Made by a program: the position numbers and the translations under genes. The notes below the pieces were generated by a model. It saw only the letters and a program-made list of their open reading frames with translations, was not told the origin of the DNA and made no database searches. From Mycteria americana (taxonomy: Eukaryota > Chordata > Aves > Ciconiiformes > Ciconiidae), in NCBI RefSeq assembly GCF_035582795.1, contig NC_134366.1:30675661-30739660 (forward strand): a DNA stretch of 64,000 nt. The letters are read 5' to 3'. Shown piece by piece: positions 13,097 to 25,814 of the stretch. The stretch's first letter is position 1. Each line of letters begins with the position of its first letter.

Positions 13097-16000
13097 TGAT
13101 GCAACTAAGATAAGGACTCAGACCGGGGAAACAATCAGAACCTATTCACACTGAAAAATTTCTAGTACTGTAAGGCTTGTATTTTTGTGTAAACTCTTCC
13201 ATGAATTTTTCATGGGGGCTTTTTTGTTTGTTTGTTTTCAGTGGTTTTTAACACAGAAAGAAAATAAGAAGCTGTCCCATTTCTGTGGTATGTGAGAAGC
13301 TGAAGAAAAAACATTGGCAGCTGCCCTCAAAATGAGGCAAATAAGGGTCGTGTCACTCTAGCAGTGTGGTTACACTGGGCTTGGTTCTTAGGCTGAAAGT
13401 TTCAGGAAAGCAGGAATTTAAGGCACAGCAGTAGTCTCACCTACAGGCTTCCAGGCATGACTTACGGTATGTATCAGACTGTTAAGAGCACTGAGGTTTT
13501 TTAGGAATAGTAAAAACAAAATTTCATAAAGGTTCAAGTGAAAAAGGCTTGGCCTGAAAGGTATCGTTGTTGATAGGAATTATTGAACCGATAGGCAAAC
13601 CATTAGATTATTACAAGATACAAAAATGTCCTTAAAGGATTCATCCATCTGAAACAGGATTGGAAAAATATTACTGAACACATTCTTTTTGAGCTGGATA
13701 TATGTTCTGCAATGTGATTGATGAAATAGGAATTCCATCATCCTCTTTATTGTTCTGCTAGCTAAAAAGAAGACTTTGAAATGGCAGTTTTCTTCTAAAA
13801 TTAAGATTTATTGAAGTGATAATCAGAAAGATTAGACTTGTCAATGTCTGCTGGATGTATGGTCTGAGCAACTCATTTTTCATTTTGCCAAACAATTGTT
13901 TAAGCTCATAACAAGTTTTCTAAAAAACTCCCTTCTTTGCATGAAGCCTTATTTCAGTAACTTTTCTAAAGAGTTACTGAATTTTAAGACATCAGAAGTA
14001 ATCCAAGACTCCTAACCATTCTTTTGTTGCTTCCAGGAATATAAGGTGAAAAATTTGTGCCTTATTCAATTTCATTTCTATTTATTCCTTTATTCCATAG
14101 CTTTATATAAAAATGTATAGAAGAAGTCTTGATAAAAGCACATATGGTATTTCTCAAGTAGAAGGAAATTCTACTGGTATCCCCACTATTTGATTCATTG
14201 TGTTAATTAATAAGTCTAGTCACACAGTAGCAGCCCTGAAACATGACAGGGAAGTAAATTGCTCCATGTTATAAGTGGTAGGGTATTTACATATTTGTCC
14301 AATTTTTCCGCTGATCTACAAACATATTAGTGCTTTACATGTATTTTTTACTTTACAACTTGCACATAACGTTTCTGCCTGAACATCAGATAAAAGCTTA
14401 AAGGAAGGCTTGGTGTTTTAAAGGAAAACTCTTTTCTCACTTAGCAACAATTCATCATCCAAGCCTAGGGCCTCCTGAAAGCAGCTGCAAAGAAAAGAGT
14501 GGATGTTCTGTTTTTTCACTTGCTTTCTGGCTGTCATTTATTTTATTAGCAACACTACAGGGGACCAATTATAACAAGAATAAACAAGATATCTATTTGG
14601 GTTTTTCATTATTTGACTGCTACAGCTCCTTTTCCTCCATTAGAGCTTTTCAGTTGAAAACACCCCATGGTTTTTCCTATAAACAGGATTTTGGAAGCAT
14701 ACTTAGAGTAATGGTATTCACTGGTGCAGAATAAACTCAATCATAATGTTAAAATGAAGTCTCTGGGTTCGTTTCTGCACAACTGCAAGCTTCAGTGTGA
14801 ATTTCAGTCTGGCTGCACCTTACACTACCTTTAAAAGAGTAATTGCAGTGCTGCCCTGTTTCAAAGACTTTGCCAGAAAAGAACAGCTTTAGCCAGTGGT
14901 CCCCTGTAGAGCTTTCAGGAGATGTACTTGAATTAAATAATAGCTGTGCCCATGTGTCTAGGTCAATGTTGTCAAATTTACAACCTCTGTCAAAGGCAAG
15001 GCCAAGCCTTGCCTTTGTTGACCCATATGACTTATGACTTATCCTGTATATCCTTATGGCTTAGAGTATTTGCCCTACTACAATAACCTTGGAGAAGAAG
15101 AAAAGCATACACTACAAACAGAAAATTTTGACTATGCTACAGCCGTTTAGCATTGATTCACTGACATATTTAAGACTTAAGTCTGTTGGGTCTTTTGAGT
15201 CAGCATGGACGATCTTTGTGGGTTTTAAAAAAATGTAAAGATGTTGCACTCAGCCTGCCAAAGAAAGGAGTTTATACCACATCAAGCCACTGGCTGGTGA
15301 TTGGGCATGAAAGTTTGGTGAAAGAACCATAAAAATGAATTTAAGATATTTGTTCCTGTGATACTCCAAACACAGGCTGGATGCAACCCCAAGGTTTGCC
15401 CCTGCCAGAGTTATTTTTGATGATTCCAGCCATAATTTTCTACTAAAGCCCAAATATTTAATACCATATGAACAAGAACTCAGAATAAGGGAAACTATTC
15501 ATACATCTGTTCACACTAATTAACACTTACAAGATCTGCGAGAGTCTTTGTGTAAAACTTTGCATTCTTACTTTCATCTTTGTTTTTATTTTGTATGAAG
15601 TTTTCCTGCCTTTAATGCTTATATGCTTCCCAAGTTAATTTGTCTCACAGCTGCCCCGTGTTTCTCTGTCTGTGAAATACCTTCCTTGCCACCATATGGA
15701 GACTTATTTCTTCTAGAAGACCAAAAAAACACCAGCCTACTTATCATCTGAGTATCAAAAAACAATGGCATCATTCATATTAACTATCAATAATCATGTG
15801 GGCAATAGGATGAGTTACTGTCCTTGTTAAATGTCATTTCTTACTCCTCATATGTATTTTATATAGATTATAAATCTTCTGGGCAAGAACCCTTCCTCTG
15901 TCTGAAAAAGGATGAATAGTTGTAGCTGCATGTTCTGGATAAAAGTAGGGCAAGGGTAACAGTGAGGACGGTGTTGAGGTTGTGGCCTGCACATCACAGT

Positions 16001-17781
16001 TTTTGAGTATAACTTGATGGCTGCTGGTTTTGTGATGGTGTGTATGTTAGTCGGGAGGCCTCGTGCACACACAGTGTTACCAATGTAGGTTGTCAGATTC
16101 CGTGCTGAAAAATGTATATGGAAAGGTGATGGCCTTGGGGTATTTCAGCATATTTAGCTGCTATTGAACTTTGCACTTGCTTGAAAATATCTGTTTCTTT
16201 CCAACTTGTTACAGTCTAATAAAAATACTATTTCTTCATACAAGCTTCAATACAAACAAGTGTTTCTATATTATTTATTTTTGTTAGGTAGACTTCACAT
16301 TTATATTGCACAGGTAGTATCTCTACATTTGCCAAAAAGCATAAAAGAGTACAATGATGCTGTTTCAAATGATCATTAATACAATTTTACTTCCCTAGAG
16401 AATGAATTGCAAAGAAAATTATGAACTGTGTTCCAGGTTCAGAAAAAATACAAGGAAGATCTTTACCTGGTGAATTTATCAGATCTGTGATGATTAACTG
16501 TAGGTGAGGTTCTGGCTTACAGTGTTGGAGCAGAAGGTAAGAAATACACCATTTGGATTTCAATTTGTCTTTGGATTTCACTCAATATCACATAATAAGT
16601 TTATGAGTGTGCTTAAGGAGTTAAAAACAATCTGACTGTGGTATCACGACACAAGTTTGCAAAGCCCTATCCTTCATGACTGACTAAAACTAGTGGAGAA
16701 ACATGAGCTTCTTATTGATGAGATTGATATTAATGTTTCTCAAGAAGATAAGCTGCCAGTTCCACATAAACAAGCAGAAATTTTTGCTAAATAAGTCTTC
16801 CTCAGATATTAACAATCTCACCAGCTGTTATTCCTTCTTGAACTTGGCAGGAGCATAGAAAGGCAGTCACAAGATCCCCCTCCAGCTATATTTTTATTAC
16901 ACACATTTATGTTGTTTCTCTTAACCTAAGTTTGTAACTTCATAAAAGACTCCAATGATTACAGATATTTATGACTAATAATTTCTTATTAGTCATGAAT
17001 AAGAGATATCTATGAAAATCTATGCAAGCTGTACTGTTGACCACAATCAATCCACTGCAAGACCTTACAGAAGTAAATAGAAAGGCTCATTACTGAGTTC
17101 ATTCATCACTCTCCAAAAGGCCCTGAGATTAATACTGTGGAACTGCTTTTCTTCATCTGGGTCTGTGTATGCTATACCCTGTACAAGTTCACCTTCTCAA
17201 CTTTCTCCTTCAGTACAAAGATGAATCCTAGATATAGCTCTCAGAAACATCTCCAAGTGCCTTACAAAGAGAAGAAGCTAGATTAAAATGGCTATAAGAA
17301 TTTTAACAAAACACAGAAATACAAGTTAATACAAAAAATATGTACTATACCCTGAGGATATCACAGTGATTGTAGTTCAAATCCATTAGATCTATTGCAA
17401 AACCTGGATTCACACCACCAATAGCTTACATGGTATGTGGCCACCTGGGAGATGGTGTCTGTCCAATGAATACCTCACAGTGACCACCTACACCTCTGTC
17501 ACACAGAAACTTCTCACTGGAATGAGCAAGGTATTTTGAAATTTGATTTGTAGGCCATGTCAAGCAGCACTGATATGACCATCACTTAAGTGACACTACT
17601 TTGTAATACATCTATTCAACAGCTGTCTGTTGGACTTCCTGTTTATTCTTGCTTTGATTTATGCATTTGATTGTGCTCTTTAAAACCCTCAAGTTTCAAT
17701 GAAGAATACCTCTTACACATTTTACTGCTTCTCTAAAGAAGAGCGGAAAGCTTAACTTGGTATGGATGACATGTAATGTTC
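13097..17781. other. Intergenic, no gene found
   Basis: AT-rich unique-looking sequence between the two plus-strand CR1 copies. The only structure noted is the hairpin at 16966-17001. Open frames of up to 74 codons show no similarity I recognise. Confidence 0.6.
16966..17001. repeat. 16-bp hairpin with 4-nt loop
   Basis: The perfect arms ATGACTAATAA (16971-16981) and TTATTAGTCAT (16986-16996) enclose the loop TTTC. Five more pairs, one of them G-T, extend the stem to 16966/17001. No poly(U) tail, TATA element or pre-miRNA length is present. Confidence 0.85.
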
Positions 17782-17788
17782 AAATTTA

Positions 17789-18264
17789 GGCCCCTCACTA
17801 CAAGAGAGACATTGAGGTGCTGGAGCGTGTCCAGAGAAGGGCAATGAAGCTGGTGAAGGGTCTGGAGCAGAAGTCTTATGAGGAGCGGCTGAGGGAACTG
17901 GGGTTGTTTAGCCTGGAGAAAAGGAGGCTGAGGGGAGACCTTATTGCTCTCTACAACTACCTGAAAGGAGGTTGTAGCGAGGTGGGGGTCGGTCTCTTCT
18001 CCCACGTAGCAGGGGATAGGATGAGAGGAAATGGCCTCAAGTGGGGCCAGGGGAGGTTTAGACTGGATATTAGGAAAAATTTCTTCACTGAAAGGGTTAT
18101 CAAGCATTGGAAGCGGCCGCCCATCCCTGGAGGTATTTAAAAGACACGTAGATGTAGCACTTACTTAGGGACATGGTTTAGTGGGACTTGACAGTGTTGG
18201 GTTTACGGTTGGACTTGGTGATCTTAAAGGTCTTTTCAAACCTAAATGATTCTATAAGTCTATG
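17789..18264 (+). mobile_element. CR1 LINE, 5'-truncated 3' end (copy 2)
   Basis: The ORF2 tail runs from about 17817 ([20 protein letters not shown], then [13 protein letters not shown]), followed by a diverged 3' UTR and an eroded octamer tail (GATTCTATAAGTCTATG). It differs from copy 1 throughout, so it is another subfamily or an older insertion. Around 18110-18125, HWKRP is followed at once by PIPGG: the segment normally encoding LP.E.VE is missing, apparently an internal deletion of about 20-30 nt that also creates a GCGGCCGC site. AAATTTA (17782-17788) and AAATTTTA (18265-18272) flank it. Confidence 0.93.
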
Positions 18265-18272
18265 AAATTTTA

Positions 18273-21200
18273 GCATTTCTTGGCTGACTTCAACTAATCC
18301 TTTAGCTGAGGGCTCCTACCTCTGAAAATGGCCTTAGAAGCCTGTCAGACTTTTATATAGAGACTCTCAGGCTTGATGCAAAATGTTTATTTCATTTAGC
18401 ATTTATTGCTTTTGTTTCTGTAATTTCCATACTTCTTATTACTTTAATACTTGACATCAATTGCTACAGAAAAACCAAATAAACAATGTCTGATTTGATT
18501 GACAAACCACAATACTTGAGGCTTATCATTTGCAACTCAGAGCAACTCAGCCAACCAAAGTTGCTTCTTTTCAGCCTAGTTTCTTAGAAGTTCCATATGG
18601 AGTCCTTACCCTCAGTGCAAGGGTTCATCCAGATAATAATGAAATGAAGAGAAAGTCTTAATTGGTTTTTGGTCCATCTTTGGACAGTTTCTATCAATAT
18701 TATTTTACAGAGAAGAGGAAGATAAGTTGTTCTAAGGATATGGAGGTCAAAGACAGCAAAGGCTGCAATGCACTGGTGGAAAACTAGCAAAAGAGAAAAC
18801 TATGATCTAAAGAACTAAAGACAGTGAATACTAATTAATTAATCTAGATTAATTAGTCTATTCAGACCATAACCCTATCAAGTTCTTTTACTTGATTTTG
18901 CCAAGCTTCCTGAGTCTACGTTATTTTCCTCTTATTCTGTGTACTGAGTTCCCAGTGCGCTATCTGGAAGCCTAACTGTAGTAGAAGTACTGATAGAATC
19001 ATCCTTGGTTTATTTTATCCTAATTTAGTGGCTAGGAAGAAAGTTTCACATCATCCATATAATAAATCCAAAATACTGTATATCTAAATTACACTTTTCC
19101 CCAATGTTTTTCAGTATTTCTTGAAAGAAGGAGGAGGTTAGGAGGACTAAAATTTCTGTGCTACCATGAGAATGAGATTTTGCAGCTCTTCATCCTGCAA
19201 GACTCCACAATGGATATTTTTTACATTGTACTGAAAGAGGAGACCTTTATACAAAAAATTAATAAAGAAATTCCCTTAACAACAAGAACAATAAAATCTC
19301 TATTTGTAGCTTGGGCACAGGCTAAACATTGATATTTTCATAAAGGAATTAAAAGAATTAAAATAATAATTATCTCAGTAGTACTTTGGCATAGAGTAAA
19401 GCACTTGGTAGTAATGAGCCATCAGAAGTCAATAAAGAGTATTTTGCTCACATAGGAACTATTTTTCTCTGACATAACTCTTCCAAATTTATTGGTCTGA
19501 TGCTTCATATATGGCAGCAATTAGACTCAGGAGTTTCCAGGAAAATAGCTAATAGATTATGAGCAGTATAATGCTACACCTAATCCTGAAAGCTGAATGA
19601 ATGACATAAACAGTTCCAGGTAAAGGTTCATTGGGGTGAAGAACTCTGTGAAACATTGAGTTATCCTCCAGTAAAGCCAATTTCACACAGCAATAGGCTC
19701 TTAATACTATTTCCACTTTATAATCCAAATCTAGTAGTCTCTCCCCACTGCTGAGAAACATTTTGATATGTTTACAACACTTAAGAAGTACCATCATGGT
19801 TGATTAAACTTAAACTGTGCCAAAATAAATGAAATCTATCTGGTAATTGATTGTGCTTTCTTTTCTAAACAGCTTTTGAAAGGAAATTAAGGTTTCTTAT
19901 GCAAAACAAATTAAGTCTTTGTTTCTCTATCTGCCCATCTCCCCTACCAACATGTAAATCTGTTGACACACTTTTAGAAGACAGAAGACAGTTGTTTAAG
20001 TTTCTACAATGATTAGGTTACTACAAGCTTCATGAAAATTGGCAACTGGAAGGACGAGACCCAAATATGCATCTCTGATGTGAAGAGAGACAGAAAATCA
20101 GAAGTTATTGACTGTGGTTGGAATCAGCCAAATGGCCATGCAAGCACACATGTAGGACCCTGGCTAGCCACAGCACGTGCTTCTGGTGGATGTCATGAGA
20201 TTATGGAAAACTTGGGATCACTTTTCTTGGAAGAGTTAGGGGACAACGTTAAAATCTGTAGGCAATGAGGTGTCAACAATTCTACTACTCATGAAATAAC
20301 TTGCTTTTATTGTGTTTATTCATGTACTTGGTAGTTCAAAAATGTTAGGGAGTTTTTTATTTAAATGTGATTATTTATTACTAACATACAGCAAACAAAC
20401 AAATTGCTCCTGGAATAAGTGGACTTTAATGGGGTACTTTCAGAATCACAGAAAAAGTCATTTCTAACAGTGAGTAGGGAATTGTATTAGAGAAAGGAAG
20501 ATGTTATTTTCCCAGAAACTAATTCTCTGTCTCCTTGCCTCACTGCAGAGCTGCTGACTGTAACCTTTCCCACACCTCCTTCTCCCTAGTTCCTTGCAAC
20601 AATCTTAAGAGAGAGAGAGTCTGGCTGATCCTGTTGTTTGACTTGCAAATCTTTTGAGAGAAATACTACATTTGAGAGAAAAAGGAGAAATCTTTTGTGT
20701 AGCAAGTTTGTTTGGTTATTATTATTACTACCGCTATTATTACCCTTATAGATGCTTCATGCTATTTAAGAGCTAAATAAATAGTAAAATAATTTCTAGG
20801 GAGATGAAATAGCTGGACGAGGACTGCAAAAATATTCAGCATTGCATATTAAACGTTTTTTTCAAATTATTATACCATTTCTTATGTGGCTTTAATGTCA
20901 ATAGATATGGAACGTCTATCTACTTATATAGAAGCCTGGAATTCTTCTGTATGTTGCAATTCTGACTTATTTCCTTTCTTCTTTCCAAAATGCTGAAATT
21001 TGCTATGAAGCTACCACTGTCTCCCTAATGTGTTCCAGTACAATCATCCTCATTACCAAAAATTGAGGATTTCTGACATAACTGCTAAACTTCCAAGGAG
21101 TTGCTTGGGATTTAGAAACACTGCTCTTATTGACTTTAACAAGATCAGGGAGACTCTACTGCATGCAAAGCTTTGAAAATTTAGGTGGAACCGTTAAACA

Positions 21201-21545
21201 TTAATGACTACAATGGTTAGACTCAAATAAATTAAAACAATTGAACTAATAATACTGTAATGCCTCACCAGAATTTTATTATAGTGTCTCATAAAATAAA
21301 GAATAATTCATCAAGGAATTTTATTTTGTCCTTCCTTCAAATATTCCTTTTTGATGTCTCCTGTCAGCCATGACAAATAATTCCCACAGTAGTGCTGTTT
21401 ACTGTGTTGGTGCTGTAGAACTGGGTAAGCTCTTTTTTGTTTTCTGTTGTTTATAGATAATTACAAGTATTTTAGAGCTCTTATAAGCTATTGCTTAAGT
21501 ATTTGCCGTTGTGGTATTATAGTCAGTTCCAGAATATATATACGT
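18273..21545. other. Intergenic, no gene found
   Basis: AT-rich sequence holding a 20-bp palindrome (18836-18855, centred on TCTAGA), a short GA run near 20611 and an ATT-rich patch near 20717-20745. No gene or named repeat is recognised. Confidence 0.6.
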
Positions 21546-21572
21546 ATACACACACACACACACACACACACA
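21546..21572. repeat. (CA)n microsatellite
   Basis: This is an uninterrupted CA dinucleotide run of about 13 units, preceded by TATATACGTATA. It is likely polymorphic in length. The Cys-Val peptide runs seen in minus-strand frames here are translations of this repeat. Confidence 0.95.
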
Positions 21573-21829
21573 TACATCTTGAACTTTGATGAGATAGATA
21601 GAAAAATAATGAAGGAAAAATGGAAATTGGTGAACTGGTTCTGAAAATACACTATTTGTCTTAATGTTACAATGCATTTTAGTGATGGGAATGGGAAAAT
21701 TGGAGAAAGAGTACTAATTTTCAGTGTGGCTTGAAAAAAGGAAATAATAAGAAAAAGAATACATCGGGGTGAAAAGCCACAGTGTACAAAAATTAACAAA
21801 TAAACAGCAGCCTTTACTACTATAACTGA

Positions 21830-22500
21830 GGGAAGAAAGGACCATAGCCACTAGGAAGTCTGGAATCAGAGATTTTGTATGCAGGGGAATGTGAATTCTG
21901 CAGTGAGATGCACGCATCCGACTGCATCATGGAAGGGAGTAATGTGGACCCCAACACACAGAGCTAGTGAGGGAAGCATAAAAACAGAGCAAGTGCCCAT
22001 CTTCTTTTCTGCTCATCTCTGCCTGCTCTTGTCCCTAACATCTCTCTCTAACAGCCCATCTGTGGATACTTCCTGAGAAACCTGTAGCTATCTGCTGGAA
22101 GCCTTCAGAAGTGGAGAACAGGAAGGCTGCTGTGATTTCTCAGTGGAAGAGGGATGTGTATGACATTGAGGAAACCCCAACTACGGAAGAAGGCCGTGAC
22201 TGCTGTACTGGTGTTTGCTTAGGTCTCTGCTCTCTGCTGAAAGTATCGTGAGCTCCAAAGTGTTGCTCCTCCAGAAAGCTTTGCACAGAACAGGACTAAC
22301 TTGTCTGGGACACCAGACAAATCCGAGCAAGCACAGCTTCATGTGCCGCTGAACGACAGGACTGTGAATTTCACATGTGAAGTAGTTGGGAGAGAGTGCA
22401 GTCAAAGTAAATTTTCTTGGTCAACTGCCCAGACATCTGGAAGCAGAAAAAACCTGCACATTGCATTATCACCCAAATAAATTCTGTATCCTTTGTTTTC
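21830..22500 (+). mobile_element. Possible degraded solo LTR
   Basis: The layout resembles an LTR: a TATA-like ATAAAA at 21978-21983, a C/T-rich stretch about 30-90 nt further (TCTGCCTGCTCTTGTCCC), then a GC-richer segment, then CCCAAATAAATTCTG with a canonical AATAAA at 22476-22481. The block is richer in CpG and GC than its surroundings. I could not fix TG...CA ends or a target-site duplication and do not recognise the family. It may instead be unique sequence. Confidence 0.35.
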
Positions 22501-22993
22501 TGAGCTTTCCTAGGAAGGCATCTTATTAACACCAGCTTTTAAAATAGCCATAGCATGTGACACAAATAAAGTGCTTAAAGTTCATGTCTTCTGCAGGGTA
22601 AAATGATAGGCAGTTAGAGAAGACAATTTTGGGTGAGTAGCAAGAGTGAGTTTTACACCATTTCAATGCTTCCATACTCAATAATCATGTTGCCTAGCCT
22701 GTAATTCACCACAAACCTCTAGAAATACTTGAGGCGCTGCTGATTTGCCGCTGGGATTTATAGAGTGAATGATGCTATTCATGGGCTACATTGTACTTCA
22801 TGGTAAAAGGCATTTTTTGTCAAATAGTCACATTAAATTTGTAGCTGGAACTAGCTGCACAGTAGCTAGACTTAAAGGGTTTGATCCTGTGAAAACATAT
22901 CAAAGCAAATAACTTGCCTATTGATATAAGGGTGCGCATTTTGGTTTCAGAGAGGCTAGTCATATAAGCAAAGCTATGTGTGCTTTACATACA

Positions 22994-23028
22994 TATGTGT
23001 AAAACACATATATTGTGTTTTACATATA
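22994..23028. repeat. 15-bp hairpin with 5-nt loop
   Basis: TGTAAAACACA (22998-23008) and TGTGTTTTACA (23014-23024) form an 11-bp perfect stem around TATAT. Four more outer pairs include one G-T. It is too short for a typical pre-miRNA. Confidence 0.85.
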
Positions 23029-25763
23029 GTAAGTTGGATCACATTGTTATCTCAGTTATTTCTCTCTTCATGCAATATATTTATTATTCTTAAATAATTC
23101 TCCTATTTATACAAGCAGAAAAAAAGTCATTTTAGACAATAAAGCTCTCCACATATATTTTTGTAATTCACCTAATTTTAAAGTAGCTGACCACCCTCCT
23201 CCTCTTCTGTATTTGTCATTTAAATAAATAAACAAACTAACAAACAAAAAGTATCGCTTCTTGACTTAAATTTTCTGTCATTTTTCATCTTGAGACACAT
23301 TTTTTACAAATGAGTTAAAGGTTCCTTAAAGGTCTTCTACCAAAAGTGCTGATATAGTTTGGTAAGAGCTTTGGTAGGAGGATGCTCTAATTGGTGCAGA
23401 TGGATAGCTACAAAACTGTCAGTTTAGCTCCGCAGCATTCACTAAATGAAGGAGTTTGTATATAAGCTATAGTATTTCTTCTTCAGTTAGTTTCATTCTG
23501 ACATTTATTTCCATTTGTACTCATTTTGTTTCTCACTGATTAAATTATTTCCCAAATCACCTTGTTTTTTCCATCATTCCTTATAGTTAAGCGCTACTAC
23601 CAAATTGGTTTTGCTCAATTTACATATTAAATGCAGTAAAATGTGTTACCAGAGACGAAGTACATGCCTCAGAATGTGACAACCTGTAAACATATAATTT
23701 CCTGTGTTAAAGGGGATTTAAAAACTGTGAAATGTTTCATTTTCTTTCTTGCTAGGCAGCTAAATTTGCTCTATTCCTAGTCTGCCCTGGTCAGCTCTTA
23801 AAGCAATTTCTAAGCATTTAGCTCACAGTAAGAGAAATGCTTTATTTTATAAAAAATCAGTTTATATTTTTAAGTTCAAAGTAGGTCATCTTGGCCTAAT
23901 TAGGTGGTTATTCAAAATATTCTGAGGACAAGTCAAACCTTCACTAATAGCACTGGAGAAATTGCACTGAAGACAAAGCAACTATGCTTTAATTTGGTTA
24001 TAAACATAAGTGGAAAGAGTAGTTTCACTATAGATTTTAATACAAGCTCTGATCTGTAAGTAAAAATTCCCAATGTTTCAGCACAAGTTAGCTAATTTGA
24101 GTTAATCAAATCCATTTAAAATTAATAAAGACTACAGTCCTTTTGGTAGTGTAAGTGCCCCTAAGATAAGTTGCTGGAGACCACTGGGCTCCTTAGGTCA
24201 CTCAGCACTCCACTCAGGCTGCTCATTTTCAGACCTTCTCTGCCGCGCGTCATGCCAGAAGGATGGGCCTGCTTGGTTATAAGCTGTTATACAGGAGCCT
24301 TTTAGGGCTTTATAGCATCTCTGAACCTTTTACGCTGACCCTTAACAGCACATTGATTCCTCTGGATCTGTTAGGCTTAACAAAAGGAAGGTCTGAGTGT
24401 ATGTGTTACGCATACGCATTTGCTGCAGTTGGCAGGAAAAAGCAATTGTACCGAGACAGAAGCAGGACGCAGAGGATGGGGAGTTATGGATTGGGAAGGG
24501 GCTGTGGGAAAAGGGAACCGTACAGTGATAAAGGCATTGCATATTTGGCCTGTTCTGCCACACAGCTTGCTGTGTTCTCAAACATTAATACAAGTACCTA
24601 AGTTAGAAAAGGAAAATAACATTTCATATTAAATAGGTACCACCTTGTTTAACTTAAGGATGTGCTCTCCCTTTAGACAATATGCTACTAGCTCTACCCA
24701 TTTCTAGAACTGAGGCTCACCTGAACCTCAGCTACCTGCACTTATCCAGGATCCCAAATGTTGTATATACACTATATTCAATAATAGCAATATATCTATA
24801 TATCTTTCAATTTTATGTCACGGTAAAGTTCTAAATTGAAAGTTAACAGAATACATTTGCCATTTTCAAAAATGCTTTTCCTAATATCAAAATGGAAATT
24901 AATAAACATAATTCCTTTCACTGATTCCACTAACCCTGGAGGTTTTTAGTAGATTAGCGAGTTTTATTATTTTAAGCTTAGTAATATTTTATTGACCCAT
25001 ACAGAACTACATAAGCATATAGTGAATGGAACTGTGCTAATGTATATAGATAAAAACTGACCCAGGCAGCTACTGACTGCAGAATACTCATATAGTCAAG
25101 TAACAACTATCAATAAGTGCTGGAAACTAAAAAGAACCAAAATCATTGAGTTCCTTAATAAATTGACTTATAATCATTGGTTACATTTTAGTGCAACTAC
25201 TATTTTTAAAAAAAAACACAATTATTTTTAGTATCTAACTAGAGTGTGTTGAATCACATTTAAAACAACACATTTCTGACAATTTTGTAAGCTTGTGTGC
25301 TAAAGTTATCTTAGTTCCTGTTTTGTCTTATGCATGGTATAAAAAGGAGTGCTTTAAAATACCAAAAGAAATTCTCAAAACTTTAAGTTTTATATCCCTT
25401 TAAATCAGTGTTCTTAAGTTTATCAGGAAGAAGTATACCTAAAAGCATTGTTTAATTAAAATTCAGTAGATGATTCCTTGGGGTTTCACTTAAAGGAGTG
25501 AAAACTCACCAAGCAGCTTTCAGTTTTTCCATTTCTCTCACAAAGAGAAAGAGTCCTTGAAAAAAAAATTATCGCATTTTTTTCTTCCCCACCTTGGCAG
25601 CCACAGGAGATGGAAAGCGAGCCCTTGAGCCTGGCCAGGTATCCAACAGCACTTCTTATCCCGCAGTTTTCTTCTTAGTTCCCCCTTCTAACAGTGGGTA
25701 AGGGCAAAGACTATCTGCACGCAATTAGCAAGTTTTGGAACTTCTTACAGTGACATTGGGTTT

Positions 25764-25814
25764 ATGTACCTTGGTTAAAGTACATAATGTACAAGGTACA
25801 TAATGTACCTAGGT
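25764..25814. repeat. Tandem dyads GTACATAATGTAC
   Basis: Two copies of GTACATAATGTAC (each a near-palindrome, GTACAT-A-ATGTAC) stand in tandem at about 25780-25807, preceded by TATGTACCTTGG and followed by TAGGTTGAGGTATATAAGG. The composition gives overlapping hairpin options. No element family is recognised. Confidence 0.75.

Noticed and set aside
16966-17001. Hairpin considered as a microRNA precursor
   Set aside because: The stem is about 16 bp, shorter than the roughly 22-bp duplex plus flanking stem needed.
21488-21799. Open frames with Cys-Val repeats
   Set aside because: They are translations of the (CA)n microsatellite.
24263-24632. 112-codon plus-strand open frame
   Set aside because: It has no recognisable domain, overlaps open frames in two other frames, and lies in otherwise non-coding DNA.
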